22,074 nt of DNA from Bacillota bacterium (GTDB lineage: Bacteria; Bacillota; Clostridia; Lachnospirales; Lachnospiraceae): assembly GCA_023437885.1 (NCBI GenBank), contig JAEZFH010000154.1, forward strand, positions 1 through 22,074, read 5' to 3'. Positions 7,005-14,319 of this stretch are shown here, piece after piece. The notes beneath the pieces are model-generated. The model did not search any database, was not told where the DNA came from, and saw only the letters and a program-made list of their open reading frames with translations. A program made the position numbers and the translations under genes. Every line of letters starts with the position of its first letter. The first letter of the stretch is position 1.

Positions 7005-7889
7005 ATGGCAATTACAGATAAATTAAAGCTTTTTACGGAGAAAAAGCCGGACATCGGTTTTCAGTTTTCTCGGGCGAACAAGGTAAAATGGCTTTCTTTT
7101 CCCTATATCCTGTGGATGATAGGATTTATCATAATTCCCTTGATTATGATCATATATTACGGTCTGACCGGCAATGGCAACCGCTTTACTCTGGAGAATG
7201 TATTCCTGATTGCGGACCCGCTCAACCGGCAGGCTCTTGTACTGGCTCTGGAGCTTTCCGTCATCAGCACCGTACTTTGCTTGCTGCTTGCTTATCCATT
7301 AGCAATGATATTGAATAATTCCAAGCTGAAAAGCAACAGCTTTATCGTACTCATAATTATTCTTCCGATGTGGATGAATTTTTTGCTGCGCACCATTGCC
7401 TGGCAGAATATTCTTGAGAAATCCGGTGTATTGAATACGGTATTGGGGTTTTTGCACCTCCCGACATTGAATATTATCAATACTCCGGCCGCAATCATCC
7501 TGGGCATGGTATATAATTTCCTGCCCTTTATGGTGCTCCCCATCTATAATGTTTTAATCAAGATTGATAAGGATGTTGTAAATGCAGCCAGAGATCTTGG
7601 TGCCAGCGGTACACAGACCTTCGCCAAGATTATTCTGCCCCTGAGTCTTCCCGGTGTGGTAAGCGGTATTACCATGGTGTTTGTGCCCTCGCTCACCACC
7701 TTCGTTATATCCACGATCCTTGGCGGAAGCAAGATCGTTCTGATCGGTAATGTGATAGAGCAGCAATTCCGGTTGGGTAATTGGAACACCGGTTCCGGCC
7801 TTTCTCTGGTATTGATGATTTTCATATTATTCAGTATGGCAGTCCTGTCCAAATATGATAAGGAAAAGGAGGGAAGCAATATATGGTAA
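7005..7889 (+). CDS. potB: Spermidine/putrescine ABC transporter permease PotB
   Basis: A 294-residue inner-membrane permease forming the channel with PotC. Six hydrophobic segments can be placed at about 31-53, 77-104, 113-131, 161-182, 217-240 and 264-282. The cytoplasmic EAA-type loop that contacts PotA is at 193-218 (NAARDLGASGTQTF, then ...ILPLSLPG). GGAG lies about 10 nt before the start. The stop overlaps the start of potC by 7 nt, indicating translational coupling. The N-terminal cytoplasmic tail, about 28 residues, is hydrophilic and carries no motif. No defects were seen. Confidence 0.95.
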   Translation: MAITDKLKLFTEKKPDIGFQFSRANKVKWLSFPYILWMIGFIIIPLIMIIYYGLTGNGNRFTLENVFLIADPLNRQALVLALELSVISTVLCLLLAYPLAMILNNSKLKSNSFIVLIIILPMWMNFLLRTIAWQNILEKSGVLNTVLGFLHLPTLNIINTPAAIILGMVYNFLPFMVLPIYNVLIKIDKDVVNAARDLGASGTQTFAKIILPLSLPGVVSGITMVFVPSLTTFVISTILGGSKIVLIGNVIEQQFRLGNWNTGSGLSLVLMIFILFSMAVLSKYDKEKEGSNIW

Positions 7890-8671
7890 AGAAGCTTCTA
7901 AGCCGCTTCTATGTCGGCATTATTCTGCTGTTTTTATATGCACCGATTATTATCCTGATCGTCCTTTCCTTTAATGCCTCCAAATCCAGAGCAAAATGGG
8001 GCGGGTTCACCCTGCATTGGTATCAGCAGCTCTTTCAAAACGATGATATCATGGCGGCTCTTTCAACCACTTTAATCATAGCCTTTTCCTCTGCGCTCAT
8101 TGCTACTCTGCTGGGTACCGCAGCTGCGATAGCCATAAATAATATGAAGAAGACTCCACGGGCCATATTGATGGGTATTACCAATATCCCGATGCTGAAT
8201 GCGGATATCGTAACCGGTATTTCCTTAATGCTGATTTTTGTTGCATTGAATTTTACCCTTGGATTTACCAGTGTGTTACTGGCACACATCACCTTTAACA
8301 TTCCGTATGTAATCCTGAGCGTCATGCCAAAGCTGAGGCAATTGAATTCTCATACCTTTGAGGCCGCCCAGGATCTGGGAGCTTCCCCGATTTATGCCTT
8401 TTTCCGGGTGATCCTGCCGGATATCTTTCCTGGCGTTATCTCCGGTTTCTTCCTGGCCTTTACCATGTCTCTGGATGATTTTGTTATTACCCATTTTACC
8501 AAGGGACCCGAGATCAATACCCTGTCAACCAAGATTTATACCGAGGTTCGCAAGGGAATCAAGCCGGAGATTTATGCACTTTCCACTTTGATGTTTGTAA
8601 CCGTATTATTGCTGTTAATCTTTATCAACCGGAGAAATGCTGGCAAGAATGCGCCAATGAGAAAGCTGTAA
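7883..8671 (+). CDS. potC: Spermidine/putrescine ABC transporter permease PotC
   Basis: A 262-residue permease, partner of PotB. The first membrane segment is residues 9-30, and further segments lie near 60-85, 95-122, 130-148, 183-200 and 230-250. The EAA loop is at 159-186 (FEAAQDLGASPIYAFFRVIL, then PDIFPG). AAGGAGG lies inside the end of potB, 10 nt before this ATG, consistent with coupled translation. Length fits the family (E. coli PotC is about 264 residues). potD begins 28 nt downstream. Confidence 0.95.
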   Translation: MVKKLLSRFYVGIILLFLYAPIIILIVLSFNASKSRAKWGGFTLHWYQQLFQNDDIMAALSTTLIIAFSSALIATLLGTAAAIAINNMKKTPRAILMGITNIPMLNADIVTGISLMLIFVALNFTLGFTSVLLAHITFNIPYVILSVMPKLRQLNSHTFEAAQDLGASPIYAFFRVILPDIFPGVISGFFLAFTMSLDDFVITHFTKGPEINTLSTKIYTEVRKGIKPEIYALSTLMFVTVLLLLIFINRRNAGKNAPMRKL

Positions 8672-8699
8672 ACCCACTATATTACAAGGAGATATGATG

Positions 8700-9749
8700 A
8701 TGAAGAAAATAATTGCAGGTTTCGCCCTACTGGCCTTTTCCCTCAGCCTTCTGGCTGGCTGCAGCAAGGATGAGGGCGAGAAAGTCTATGTGTACAACTG
8801 GGGAGAATATATTGATCGGGAGGTCCTTGATTTATTTGAAGAGGAGACCGGTATTAAGGTTGTATATGATGAGTTCGAGCAGAATGAAGAGATGTTTCCC
8901 AAGATCAAGGCCGGTGCGGTACAATACGACGTTGTATGCCCCTCCGACTATATGATACAGAAAATGATCGATGAGAATTTGCTTGCAGAAATTGATTTTA
9001 ATAATGTACCTAATATCTCAAACATCGATCCTTCTTATCTGGAAAGCTCAAAAAGCTTTGACCCGGAAAACAAATACAGTGTGCCTTATTGCTGGGGAAC
9101 CGTCGGTATCCTTTACAATAAGACCATGGTGGATGGCCCCATCGATAGCTGGTCGGCCCTCTTTGACAAAAAGTATTCCGGTAATATTCTGATGATTGAC
9201 AGCGTCCGCGATGCTTTCGGTATCGCCCTGACTTATCTGGGTTATGACTTGAACACTACGGATAAGACCCAGCTTGAGGAAGCAAAAGCGCTTCTTTCCC
9301 AGCAATATCCTCTGGTACAGGCCTATGTGGTTGACCAGGTCCGGGATAAAATGATCGGCGGAGAAGCTGCTCTCGGTGTCATCTATTCCGGGGAAGCCAT
9401 CTTCACCCAAAGAGAGAATCCCGATCTGGAATATGTTGTTCCGAAGGAAGGCTCCAATGTATGGATCGATGGCTGGGTTATCCCTAAGAACTGCCGTAAC
9501 AAGAAAAATGCGGAAGCATTTATTAATTTTCTGTGCCGCGGTGACATCGCTTTGAAGAACTTCGAATACATCACCTATTCCACCCCCAATACGGCTGCCA
9601 GGGAAATGATAACGGATGAAGATATTAAGAACAGCAAGGTAGCTTTCCCAGAGCAAGCCGTTCTGGAGCGCTGCCGTACCTTCCAATTCCTTGGTGAGGA
9701 AATCGAATCCTATTATACCGAGAAATGGAATGAGGTAAAATCCAATTAA
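8700..9749 (+). CDS. potD: Spermidine/putrescine-binding lipoprotein PotD
   Basis: A 349-residue extracellular polyamine-binding protein, membrane-anchored. The signal peptide ends in lipobox LAGC with lipidated Cys21. Of three tandem ATGs at 8694, 8697 and 8700, the last is chosen because AAGGAG is then 8 nt away. By eye-alignment with E. coli PotD the pocket is mostly kept: W34, Y37, S82, Y84, D167, acidic D171, W255, D257 and Y293. Position 229 is Tyr instead of Trp (YSGEA), and the region of E. coli Gln327 reads RCRTF here. These changes may shift the spermidine/putrescine preference. It is the last gene of the operon, followed by a hairpin at 9848-9888. A 248-codon antisense frame overlaps it and is rejected. 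Confidence 0.95.
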   Translation: MKKIIAGFALLAFSLSLLAGCSKDEGEKVYVYNWGEYIDREVLDLFEEETGIKVVYDEFEQNEEMFPKIKAGAVQYDVVCPSDYMIQKMIDENLLAEIDFNNVPNISNIDPSYLESSKSFDPENKYSVPYCWGTVGILYNKTMVDGPIDSWSALFDKKYSGNILMIDSVRDAFGIALTYLGYDLNTTDKTQLEEAKALLSQQYPLVQAYVVDQVRDKMIGGEAALGVIYSGEAIFTQRENPDLEYVVPKEGSNVWIDGWVIPKNCRNKKNAEAFINFLCRGDIALKNFEYITYSTPNTAAREMITDEDIKNSKVAFPEQAVLERCRTFQFLGEEIESYYTEKWNEVKSN

Positions 9750-9847
9750 TCCCATGAATATGACTGTCCCTGCTACACTTATCGGAATATTCAAGATAAA
9801 TACAGAGCTTTTCGATTAAAAAAAGAATACCTGAAAATGACATATAT

Positions 9848-9888
9848 AAAATGCTGCCCCAAGAATGATATCCTTGCGGCAGCATTTT
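9848..9888. terminator. Strong hairpin ending the pot operon
   Basis: AAAATGCTGCC (9848-9858) and GGCAGCATTTT (9878-9888) are exact reverse complements, and an inner CAAG/CTTG stem tightens the loop. T-runs are only four long on either strand. It lies between convergent potD and the dehydrogenase gene, so it can serve both. Confidence 0.8.
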
Positions 9889-10006
9889 ACGCTATATTAG
9901 TTGCTATTTGTCATGCCGACAGTAAGCATCAGTCCAGCCTTATTTACCGAGACATTGTGATTGTAATAAATACTTTTTGACTATATTTCAATCCTGCATA
10001 CTCTTC

Positions 10007-10015
10007 TGCTATAAT
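10007..10015 (+). promoter_or_regulatory. Extended -10 element directed antisense into the dehydrogenase gene
   Basis: TGCTATAAT is a perfect extended -10 (TGnTATAAT). The -35 at 17-nt spacing, TTCAAT, is weak. Transcription would run rightwards against the 3' end of the minus-strand dehydrogenase gene. It could be chance in AT-rich DNA. Confidence 0.25.
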
Positions 10016-10029
10016 ACACAGGCAACCAT

Positions 10030-10989
10030 CTACTCTCTTACTACATTCCGCTCCTCATTTCTTCGGAAGGCGAGAATATTCTCATAGACCTCCTGCGTTA
10101 CTCTCTGCCTTGCTTCAACAGTAGCCCAGGCAATATGGGGCGTGATAATGAGCCTGGTACTGTCTTGTATCTCAATCAGAGGATTACTTGCCGTCATGGG
10201 TTCCACCGACAGTACATCCAGACCCGCTCCTGCAATCCACTCCTCCTTCAAAGCCTTACACAGTGCCTGCTCGTCAATGATCGGTCCTCTTCCCAGATTC
10301 AGCAGTATTGCATTCTTCTTCATCTTACGAAGCTCCTGCTCCCCGATCAAACGATCGGTCCTCTCATTCAGAGGAGCATGAATGGATACGATATCGGCTT
10401 CCTGCAGCAGTGTGTCCAGATCGACCTGCCGATATCCCGGGTTGGAATTCCGGCCGGAGGTGGAATAGTAGATGATGTTACAGCCAAATTGCTTTGCTGC
10501 CTCTGCCACCCCCCTGCCGATCTCGCCAAGCCCGATGATGCCCCAGGTCTTCCCTGCTATCTCATGAAATTTGACCTCGAAGTGACTGAAGATATCCGAA
10601 CGGATATATTCTCCGCTCTTTACAAATCTGTCATAGTAGCTTAGCTTTTCATACAAATAAAAGAGTAAGGCAAAGGTATGCTGAACTACTGACCTGGTGG
10701 AATATCCCTTTACATTTGCCACAGTGATCTTCCTTTGATTGGTATAAGAAAAATCCACCATATTGGTCCCCGTACCGGTAATACAGATCAGCTTTAAATT
10801 CCTGGCATTATGCAAGATAGCTTCGTTCATCGACACCTTATTTACAATAATAACCTCTGCCTCCTCACAGCGCCTGGCATTCTCCTCCGGATCAGACCGC
10901 GGATACTTAACCACCTCTCCAAGGCTTTCAAATATCGATAAATCCACATCTTCTCCCAGCGTATCCGTTTCAAGAAACACAATTCTCAT
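10030..10989 (-). CDS. D-isomer-specific 2-hydroxyacid dehydrogenase, NAD-dependent
   Basis: A 319-residue two-domain oxidoreductase that interconverts a D-2-hydroxyacid and a 2-keto acid. The Rossmann motif GLGEIG is at 153-158. Catalytic Arg234 is in NLGRGPIID, Glu263 in DVLSVEP, and His285 in TPHIAW, so the active site is complete. The sequence resembles glycerate/hydroxypyruvate reductase-type members more than formate or phosphoglycerate dehydrogenases. There is no ACT domain. Substrate is not certain. The ATG at 10989 gives a normal GGAGG spacing of 9 nt. The ATG at 10998 directly abuts the GGAGG, so it is unlikely. It lies 79 nt downstream of the phosphatidyltransferase gene, separated by a long hairpin. 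Confidence 0.92.
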   Translation of the reverse strand: MRIVFLETDTLGEDVDLSIFESLGEVVKYPRSDPEENARRCEEAEVIIVNKVSMNEAILHNARNLKLICITGTGTNMVDFSYTNQRKITVANVKGYSTRSVVQHTFALLFYLYEKLSYYDRFVKSGEYIRSDIFSHFEVKFHEIAGKTWGIIGLGEIGRGVAEAAKQFGCNIIYYSTSGRNSNPGYRQVDLDTLLQEADIVSIHAPLNERTDRLIGEQELRKMKKNAILLNLGRGPIIDEQALCKALKEEWIAGAGLDVLSVEPMTASNPLIEIQDSTRLIITPHIAWATVEARQRVTQEVYENILAFRRNEERNVVRE

Positions 10990-11028
10990 ATTTTCCATCC
11001 TCCATTGGTAATTAATTTCATTTGTTGT

Positions 11029-11074
11029 ATTTAGGCTGATTTAATACTAATTTTTATCCAAATTCAGCCTAAAT
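11029..11074. repeat. 11-bp inverted repeat overlapping a stop codon
   Basis: ATTTAGGCTGA (11029-11039) and TCAGCCTAAAT (11064-11074) are exact reverse complements with a 24-nt AT-rich loop. The stop codon of the phosphatidyltransferase gene (11069-11071) lies inside one arm. No T-run follows on the minus strand, so it is not a standard terminator. It could be an mRNA 3'-stabilising hairpin or an operator for the next gene. Confidence 0.6.
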
Positions 11075-11605
11075 TCTCTTGCTGAATATGCTTTTCCGAT
11101 TGGCCTGCAATTCCCTGGACACAAGATGGAGAAGCAATTCCTCCAGTGCAGAAACAGTAGCTATCAAGCAGATTCCATAGAACAGGAATTCCCTGTGAAT
11201 TACCCCAAGCAGCAGAGGTGCCAGAAATAGCAGCAGACCGGTCAGTTTATTGGCATAGGTATGAATGCTCCCGAACGTTCTATACTTAATTCCGGCCAGA
11301 ATAATCGATGCTGTCCTGATTAAGCCGATGCACACTGTCCATATAAGGACCGGGACATCCGGGCGGATCACAGGATATAATACGGCAATCAATACGACAA
11401 TTAGAATGAGATCTGCCGCCGAATCGAGCTTTTCTCCGGTTTTGCTCGCTGTATTCGTCCGCCTGGCTATATAACCATCCAGGATATCGCTCACCCCCGC
11501 AGCAATATATACCACATAAAACAAAGGGCTCAGAGGTCTGATCCAGAGCAGAACAAAGGTAAGGATGATTCTTAAGATTGAGATATTATTTGCTAATGAA
11601 TTCAT
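11069..11605 (-). CDS. CDP-alcohol phosphatidyltransferase family protein
   Basis: A 178-residue integral membrane enzyme of phospholipid head-group synthesis. It joins a CDP-linked lipid to an alcohol with release of CMP. The family motif DG-x2-AR-x8-G-x3-D-x3-D is complete: D43-G44, A47-R48, G57, D61, D65, preceded by D40. About five hydrophobic segments follow (around 10-38, 66-80, 88-106, 118-135, 140-160). The size and single domain are PgsA-like, but the alcohol (glycerol phosphate, inositol, serine) cannot be read from sequence. The ATG at 11605 has GGAGG 7 nt upstream; an ATG 27 nt earlier precedes that site. Its 5' region carries one copy of the 43-nt palindromic repeat. Confidence 0.88.
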   Translation of the reverse strand: MNSLANNISILRIILTFVLLWIRPLSPLFYVVYIAAGVSDILDGYIARRTNTASKTGEKLDSAADLILIVVLIAVLYPVIRPDVPVLIWTVCIGLIRTASIILAGIKYRTFGSIHTYANKLTGLLLFLAPLLLGVIHREFLFYGICLIATVSALEELLLHLVSRELQANRKSIFSKRI

Positions 11606-11630
11606 AGCATCTCCTCCTTGCAGCATAGGC

Positions 11631-11673
11631 ACAAGTGTTTATGGCATGCTGCTACGCAGCAGGATGCGCACTC
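11631..11673. repeat. REP-like palindromic repeat, copy 1
   Basis: A 43-nt element starting ACAAGT, then 4 variable bases, then 33 nt beginning ATGGCATGCTGC and ending GGATGCGCACTC. A TGCTGC/GCAGCA stem with a TAC loop lies in it, with an outer GCA/TGC. It matches 13973-14015 at 39 of 43 positions in the same orientation. This copy lies 26 nt upstream of the phosphatidyltransferase start, inside its likely leader. Confidence 0.8.
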
Positions 11674-11698
11674 TGTTAGTTACATTGCCGGGAATCAC

Positions 11699-11751
11699 AA
11701 AATTGTTCGAGTCCAAACGACTTTTGAAGGTCTTTGGAATCGAACAATTTT
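11699..11751 (-). terminator. Long terminator hairpin downstream of trpS
   Basis: AAAATTGTTCGA (11699-11710) pairs exactly with TCGAACAATTTT (11740-11751). Inside, TCCAAA (11712-11717) pairs with TTTGGA (11733-11738) and GAC with GTC. The loop is 8 nt. The arms' own T4 gives a short U-run. It begins 14 nt past the trpS stop. Confidence 0.82.
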
Positions 11752-11764
11752 ATAGTATCCTTCT

Positions 11765-12769
11765 CTATCGAATTCTCTCCGGAAATCCAACCTTTTTCTG
11801 AACCTTTCGAAGAGTCTTTCCTGCATAATAATTTGCCTTCTCCGCATTTGCCTTGATGATTCCGTCAATGTAGCTCTTATCCCTTTCCAGTCGGGCGAAC
11901 TCCTCCTGAATCGGTTTCAGCATTTGAACAACGGCCTCTCCTACGGCTAATTTGAAGTCACCATAACCGGAGGCTGCAAATTCTTTCTCTGTCTCAGCCA
12001 CATTTTTACCGGTAGCGATACAATAGATATCGATGAGATTCTTTATTCCCGGCTTATCATCACTATAACGGATGCTGTTATCCGAATCGGTAACCGCCCG
12101 CTTGAATTTACGAATAATGGAATCAGGATCATCCATCAGGTAGATGCTTGCATTGGGATTCTCATCGGATTTGGACATCTTCTTCTCCGGCTCCTGCAGG
12201 CTCATGATTTTGGCACCCTGCTTACCCAGATAGGGTTCCGGAATCGTGAATACATCTCCATAGATTCCGTTAAACCGTTCCGCGATGTCCCTGGTGATTT
12301 CAATATGCTGCTTCTGATCCACACCCACTGGAACAATATCCGACTGGAACAGCAGAATATCGGCCGCCATCAGAACCGGATAAGTAAAAAGACCGGAATT
12401 AATATTATCTGCATGCTTCGCTGATTTATCCTTAAATTGGGTCATACGGCTCAGCTCTCCCATATAGGTAAAGCAATTTAAAATCCAGCTTAACTCCGCA
12501 TGCGCTGATACATGGGATTGGTAATAAATACAATTCTTCTCCGGATTAAGCCCGGCAGCAATATACAGGGTCAAAAGCGCTCTTGCTCTTTTGCGCAGCT
12601 CTGCCGGATCCTGACGAACCGTGATGGAATGCATATCAACCACACAATAAAAGGTCTCATATTCATCCTCAAAATCCACCCAGTTTTTTAATGCCCCCAG
12701 GTAATTACCCAGGGTAAGAGTACCTGTTGCCTGCATTCCGCTAAATAATGATTTTTTTCCGTCTAGCAT
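11765..12769 (-). CDS. trpS: Tryptophan--tRNA ligase
   Basis: A 334-residue class I aminoacyl-tRNA synthetase charging tRNA-Trp, cytoplasmic. The HIGH-type signature appears as GTLTLGNYLG (16-25). The second ATP-binding motif is KMSKS (197-201) in EKKMSKSDENP. The family segments FTYMGELSRMTQFKDK (100-115), YPVLMAADILLF and VPVGVDQKQHIE are intact. Length equals typical bacterial TrpS. The start has AGGAAG upstream. It has its own consensus promoter far upstream (13120-13148), giving a leader of about 344 nt with tandem repeats, and a strong terminator. No T-box core was seen, although many Firmicutes trpS genes use one. Confidence 0.97.
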   Translation of the reverse strand: MLDGKKSLFSGMQATGTLTLGNYLGALKNWVDFEDEYETFYCVVDMHSITVRQDPAELRKRARALLTLYIAAGLNPEKNCIYYQSHVSAHAELSWILNCFTYMGELSRMTQFKDKSAKHADNINSGLFTYPVLMAADILLFQSDIVPVGVDQKQHIEITRDIAERFNGIYGDVFTIPEPYLGKQGAKIMSLQEPEKKMSKSDENPNASIYLMDDPDSIIRKFKRAVTDSDNSIRYSDDKPGIKNLIDIYCIATGKNVAETEKEFAASGYGDFKLAVGEAVVQMLKPIQEEFARLERDKSYIDGIIKANAEKANYYAGKTLRKVQKKVGFPERIR

Positions 12770-12866
12770 ACAATCACTTCCTATTCATTAGTCAAGGCCA
12801 ATTAAGTCTGTTCCCAAGCTTTTGGACCTTGCAGGTATTATAATTAATCTGTTGATCAGGTATCAT

Positions 12867-12915
12867 ATGTCTGATGTCTGGCTTCCTATGTCAGGCTTCC
12901 TATGTCTGGCTTCAT
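12867..12915. repeat. 14-nt direct tandem repeat, three copies plus a partial
   Basis: Units ATGTCTGGCTTCCT (12874-12887), ATGTCAGGCTTCCT (12888-12901) and ATGTCTGGCTTCAT (12902-12915) are preceded by a partial ATGTCTG (12867-12873). Only one base differs between successive units. Confidence 0.85.
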
Positions 12916-12944
12916 AGTGACTCAATATGATTCACTATCATCAA

Positions 12945-13034
12945 ATAATACGGTATGATCTAATGTTATCCAGCGTTATTCAGTGTTATCCAGTAATATT
13001 TAGTATGATCCGGTGCTATCCAGTGTTACCTGGT
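12945..13034. repeat. 10-nt degenerate tandem repeat, about nine copies
   Basis: Consensus GTTATCCAGT. From 12965 the units are GTTATCCAGC, GTTATTCAGT, GTTATCCAGT, AATATTTAGT, ATGATCCGGT, GCTATCCAGT and GTTACCTGGT, with two weaker units before them (ATAATACGGT, ATGATCTAAT). There is no spacer between units. The period is not a multiple of three, so it is not a coding repeat. Confidence 0.85.
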
Positions 13035-13119
13035 ATCCTCTGATTTTATTGAACAATATTAAATAAAACCTATTCTCACACTATTTTTAACGACTCATGG
13101 CAATAAAATTATCTCTTAC

Positions 13120-13148
13120 AATATATAAAGAATACGGACAAATGTCAA
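13120..13148 (-). promoter_or_regulatory. Consensus σA promoter, probably of trpS
   Basis: On the minus strand TTGACA (13148-13143) is followed by a 17-nt spacer and TATATT (13125-13120). It lies 9 nt past the stop of the HAD gene and reads towards trpS, with a predicted start near 13113. Confidence 0.75.
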
Positions 13149-13156
13149 TGCATTTG

Positions 13157-13795
13157 TCATTGTTTCACATCTGCTAATTTCACCAGCTCATCCAGAGAAT
13201 CAATAACTCCGTCATATTCCCTGACATCTCCGAAACCGTATCTTGCAAATATAAAAGGTACGCCGGCCTCCCCGGCAGCATTGGCATCCCCCTGGGTATC
13301 GCCTACATAGATCGGGTTGTTCAGCTTGTTGCGCTCCACCACCATGCGTATGTTGTCCGCCTTTAATTTACCGGAACGGCCGGGATACTCATAATCCCTA
13401 AAATATTGCTCCAGGTGTGGGTAGGCTGCAAAAAAGCACTGGATATAACCCTCCTGGCAGTTACTTACTATCATCAGCTTATATTTCTTTGACAATTCCT
13501 TTAAGGCATCTTCCAAGCCTTCGTATAAAACCGCTCCATGCTCCGCCAGATATTCACATTCGTACTCACAGCATTCCTCCATTACTTTAACCGCATGCTC
13601 ACGGGGTACGCTTTGATAAAGCTTCTCAGCGATTACATCCAGGGGCAGACCGAATAACTCCTGTAGGCGCAGGGGCGTTACCACTTCCTTTATCTCCGGG
13701 TGCTTTGCTGTCAGCACCTGGTTGAACGCATTTGCAACTTCGGTAGTAGAATCCCATAAGGTTCCATCCAAATCAAAAATTATACTGTCTATCAT
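13157..13795 (-). CDS. HAD-superfamily hydrolase, phosphoglycolate phosphatase-like
   Basis: A 212-residue cytoplasmic phosphatase of the haloacid dehalogenase fold with a small helical cap. Motif I is DLDGT (nucleophile D8, acid D10), motif II S111-N, motif III K143, and motif IV VGDTQGD (D166, D170), so the catalytic set is complete. The cap is residues 15-90. Members of this subfamily act on phosphoglycolate, pyrophosphate or sugar phosphates; the substrate here cannot be read. A GGATTA-type ribosome binding site precedes the ATG. The gene stops 9 nt before the trpS promoter and there is no clear terminator between them, so some read-through into trpS is possible. Confidence 0.9.
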   Translation of the reverse strand: MIDSIIFDLDGTLWDSTTEVANAFNQVLTAKHPEIKEVVTPLRLQELFGLPLDVIAEKLYQSVPREHAVKVMEECCEYECEYLAEHGAVLYEGLEDALKELSKKYKLMIVSNCQEGYIQCFFAAYPHLEQYFRDYEYPGRSGKLKADNIRMVVERNKLNNPIYVGDTQGDANAAGEAGVPFIFARYGFGDVREYDGVIDSLDELVKLADVKQ

Positions 13796-14319
13796 TTGAT
13801 AATCCTTTATCCTTTTCCTCGTATTTTTGGAACATTGTATTCACAACACCTTTCACCAGCAGTGAGTGACCGGATCAAACCATGTCTGCCAGCGTCCGTA
13901 ATTTGATACTTCCTTCGGCAGTGCAAGCTCATAAATGCTCCGGTATCATGTCTGTCGACTTATATCATATACACAAGTTCATATGGCATGCTGCTTCGCA
14001 GCAGGATGCGCACTCCCTTCGGTCGGCTCCGATATAATTTCTACCGACATTATACCATGACGTCATTTTACCATACTCCGTAATAGCTTACAACTCCTAT
14101 CAGCCCGTTGTTTTATCCCCATTTCTATCCATTCAAGGATTTTATCCTGACAGCATATAGTAACAGGATTTTGTTATCCAATCGGTAGTATTTGCAGTGA
14201 TCAGATCATTTATTTTTCAGATAGTTTACACTCCCAGCAGAAAATAGCTGTGCAAGACGTTACTATATCCATGCTTTTGGCCGATATCTGTATTAACAAA
14301 GAAATTTTAAGGTGAGCAT
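13796..14319. other. Divergent intergenic region with a REP-like copy
   Basis: No gene seen in 524 nt. It holds repeat copy 2 at 13973-14015, a CTGCC/GGCAG inverted repeat around 13890-13925, GTCGG/CCGAC flanking the right side of the repeat (about 14023-14049), and AGGAT/ATCCT near 14135. Weak -35-like sequences are present, but no promoter can be assigned with confidence to either flanking gene. Confidence 0.4.
13973..14015. repeat. REP-like palindromic repeat, copy 2
   Basis: Same 43-nt layout as 11631-11673: ACAAGT, 4 variable bases, then 33 nt (13983-14015) that differ only in the hairpin loop (TTC here, TAC there). It lies 178 nt upstream of the HAD gene start. Confidence 0.8.

Larger units (their letters stand above)
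12770..13119 (-). other. Long untranslated leader of trpS
   Basis: No gene is seen. On the minus strand it holds hairpins TTTTATT/AATAAAA, CCAG/CTGG and TAGTGA/TCACTA, then the 10-nt and 14-nt repeat arrays. Near the gene there is a stem CAAGG(T)CC/GGCCTTG (around 12792-12831 on +). A TATAAT on the minus strand near 12845 has no good -35. The T-box core sequence (TGGTACCGCG-like) is absent. Confidence 0.5.

Noticed and set aside
9048..9794. 248-codon open frame antisense to potD
   Set aside because: It lies wholly opposite a gene with strong PotD conservation, has no ribosome binding site, and its translation shows no motif.
10135..10644. 169-codon open frame antisense to the dehydrogenase gene
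   Set aside because: The opposite strand carries intact catalytic motifs, so this frame is a shadow.
12945..13034. CRISPR-like array
   Set aside because: Units are 10 nt, degenerate and directly abutting, with no spacers and no cas genes.
12770..13119. T-box riboswitch for trpS
   Set aside because: Leader length fits, but the conserved T-box core and antiterminator/terminator pair were not found by eye on the minus strand.
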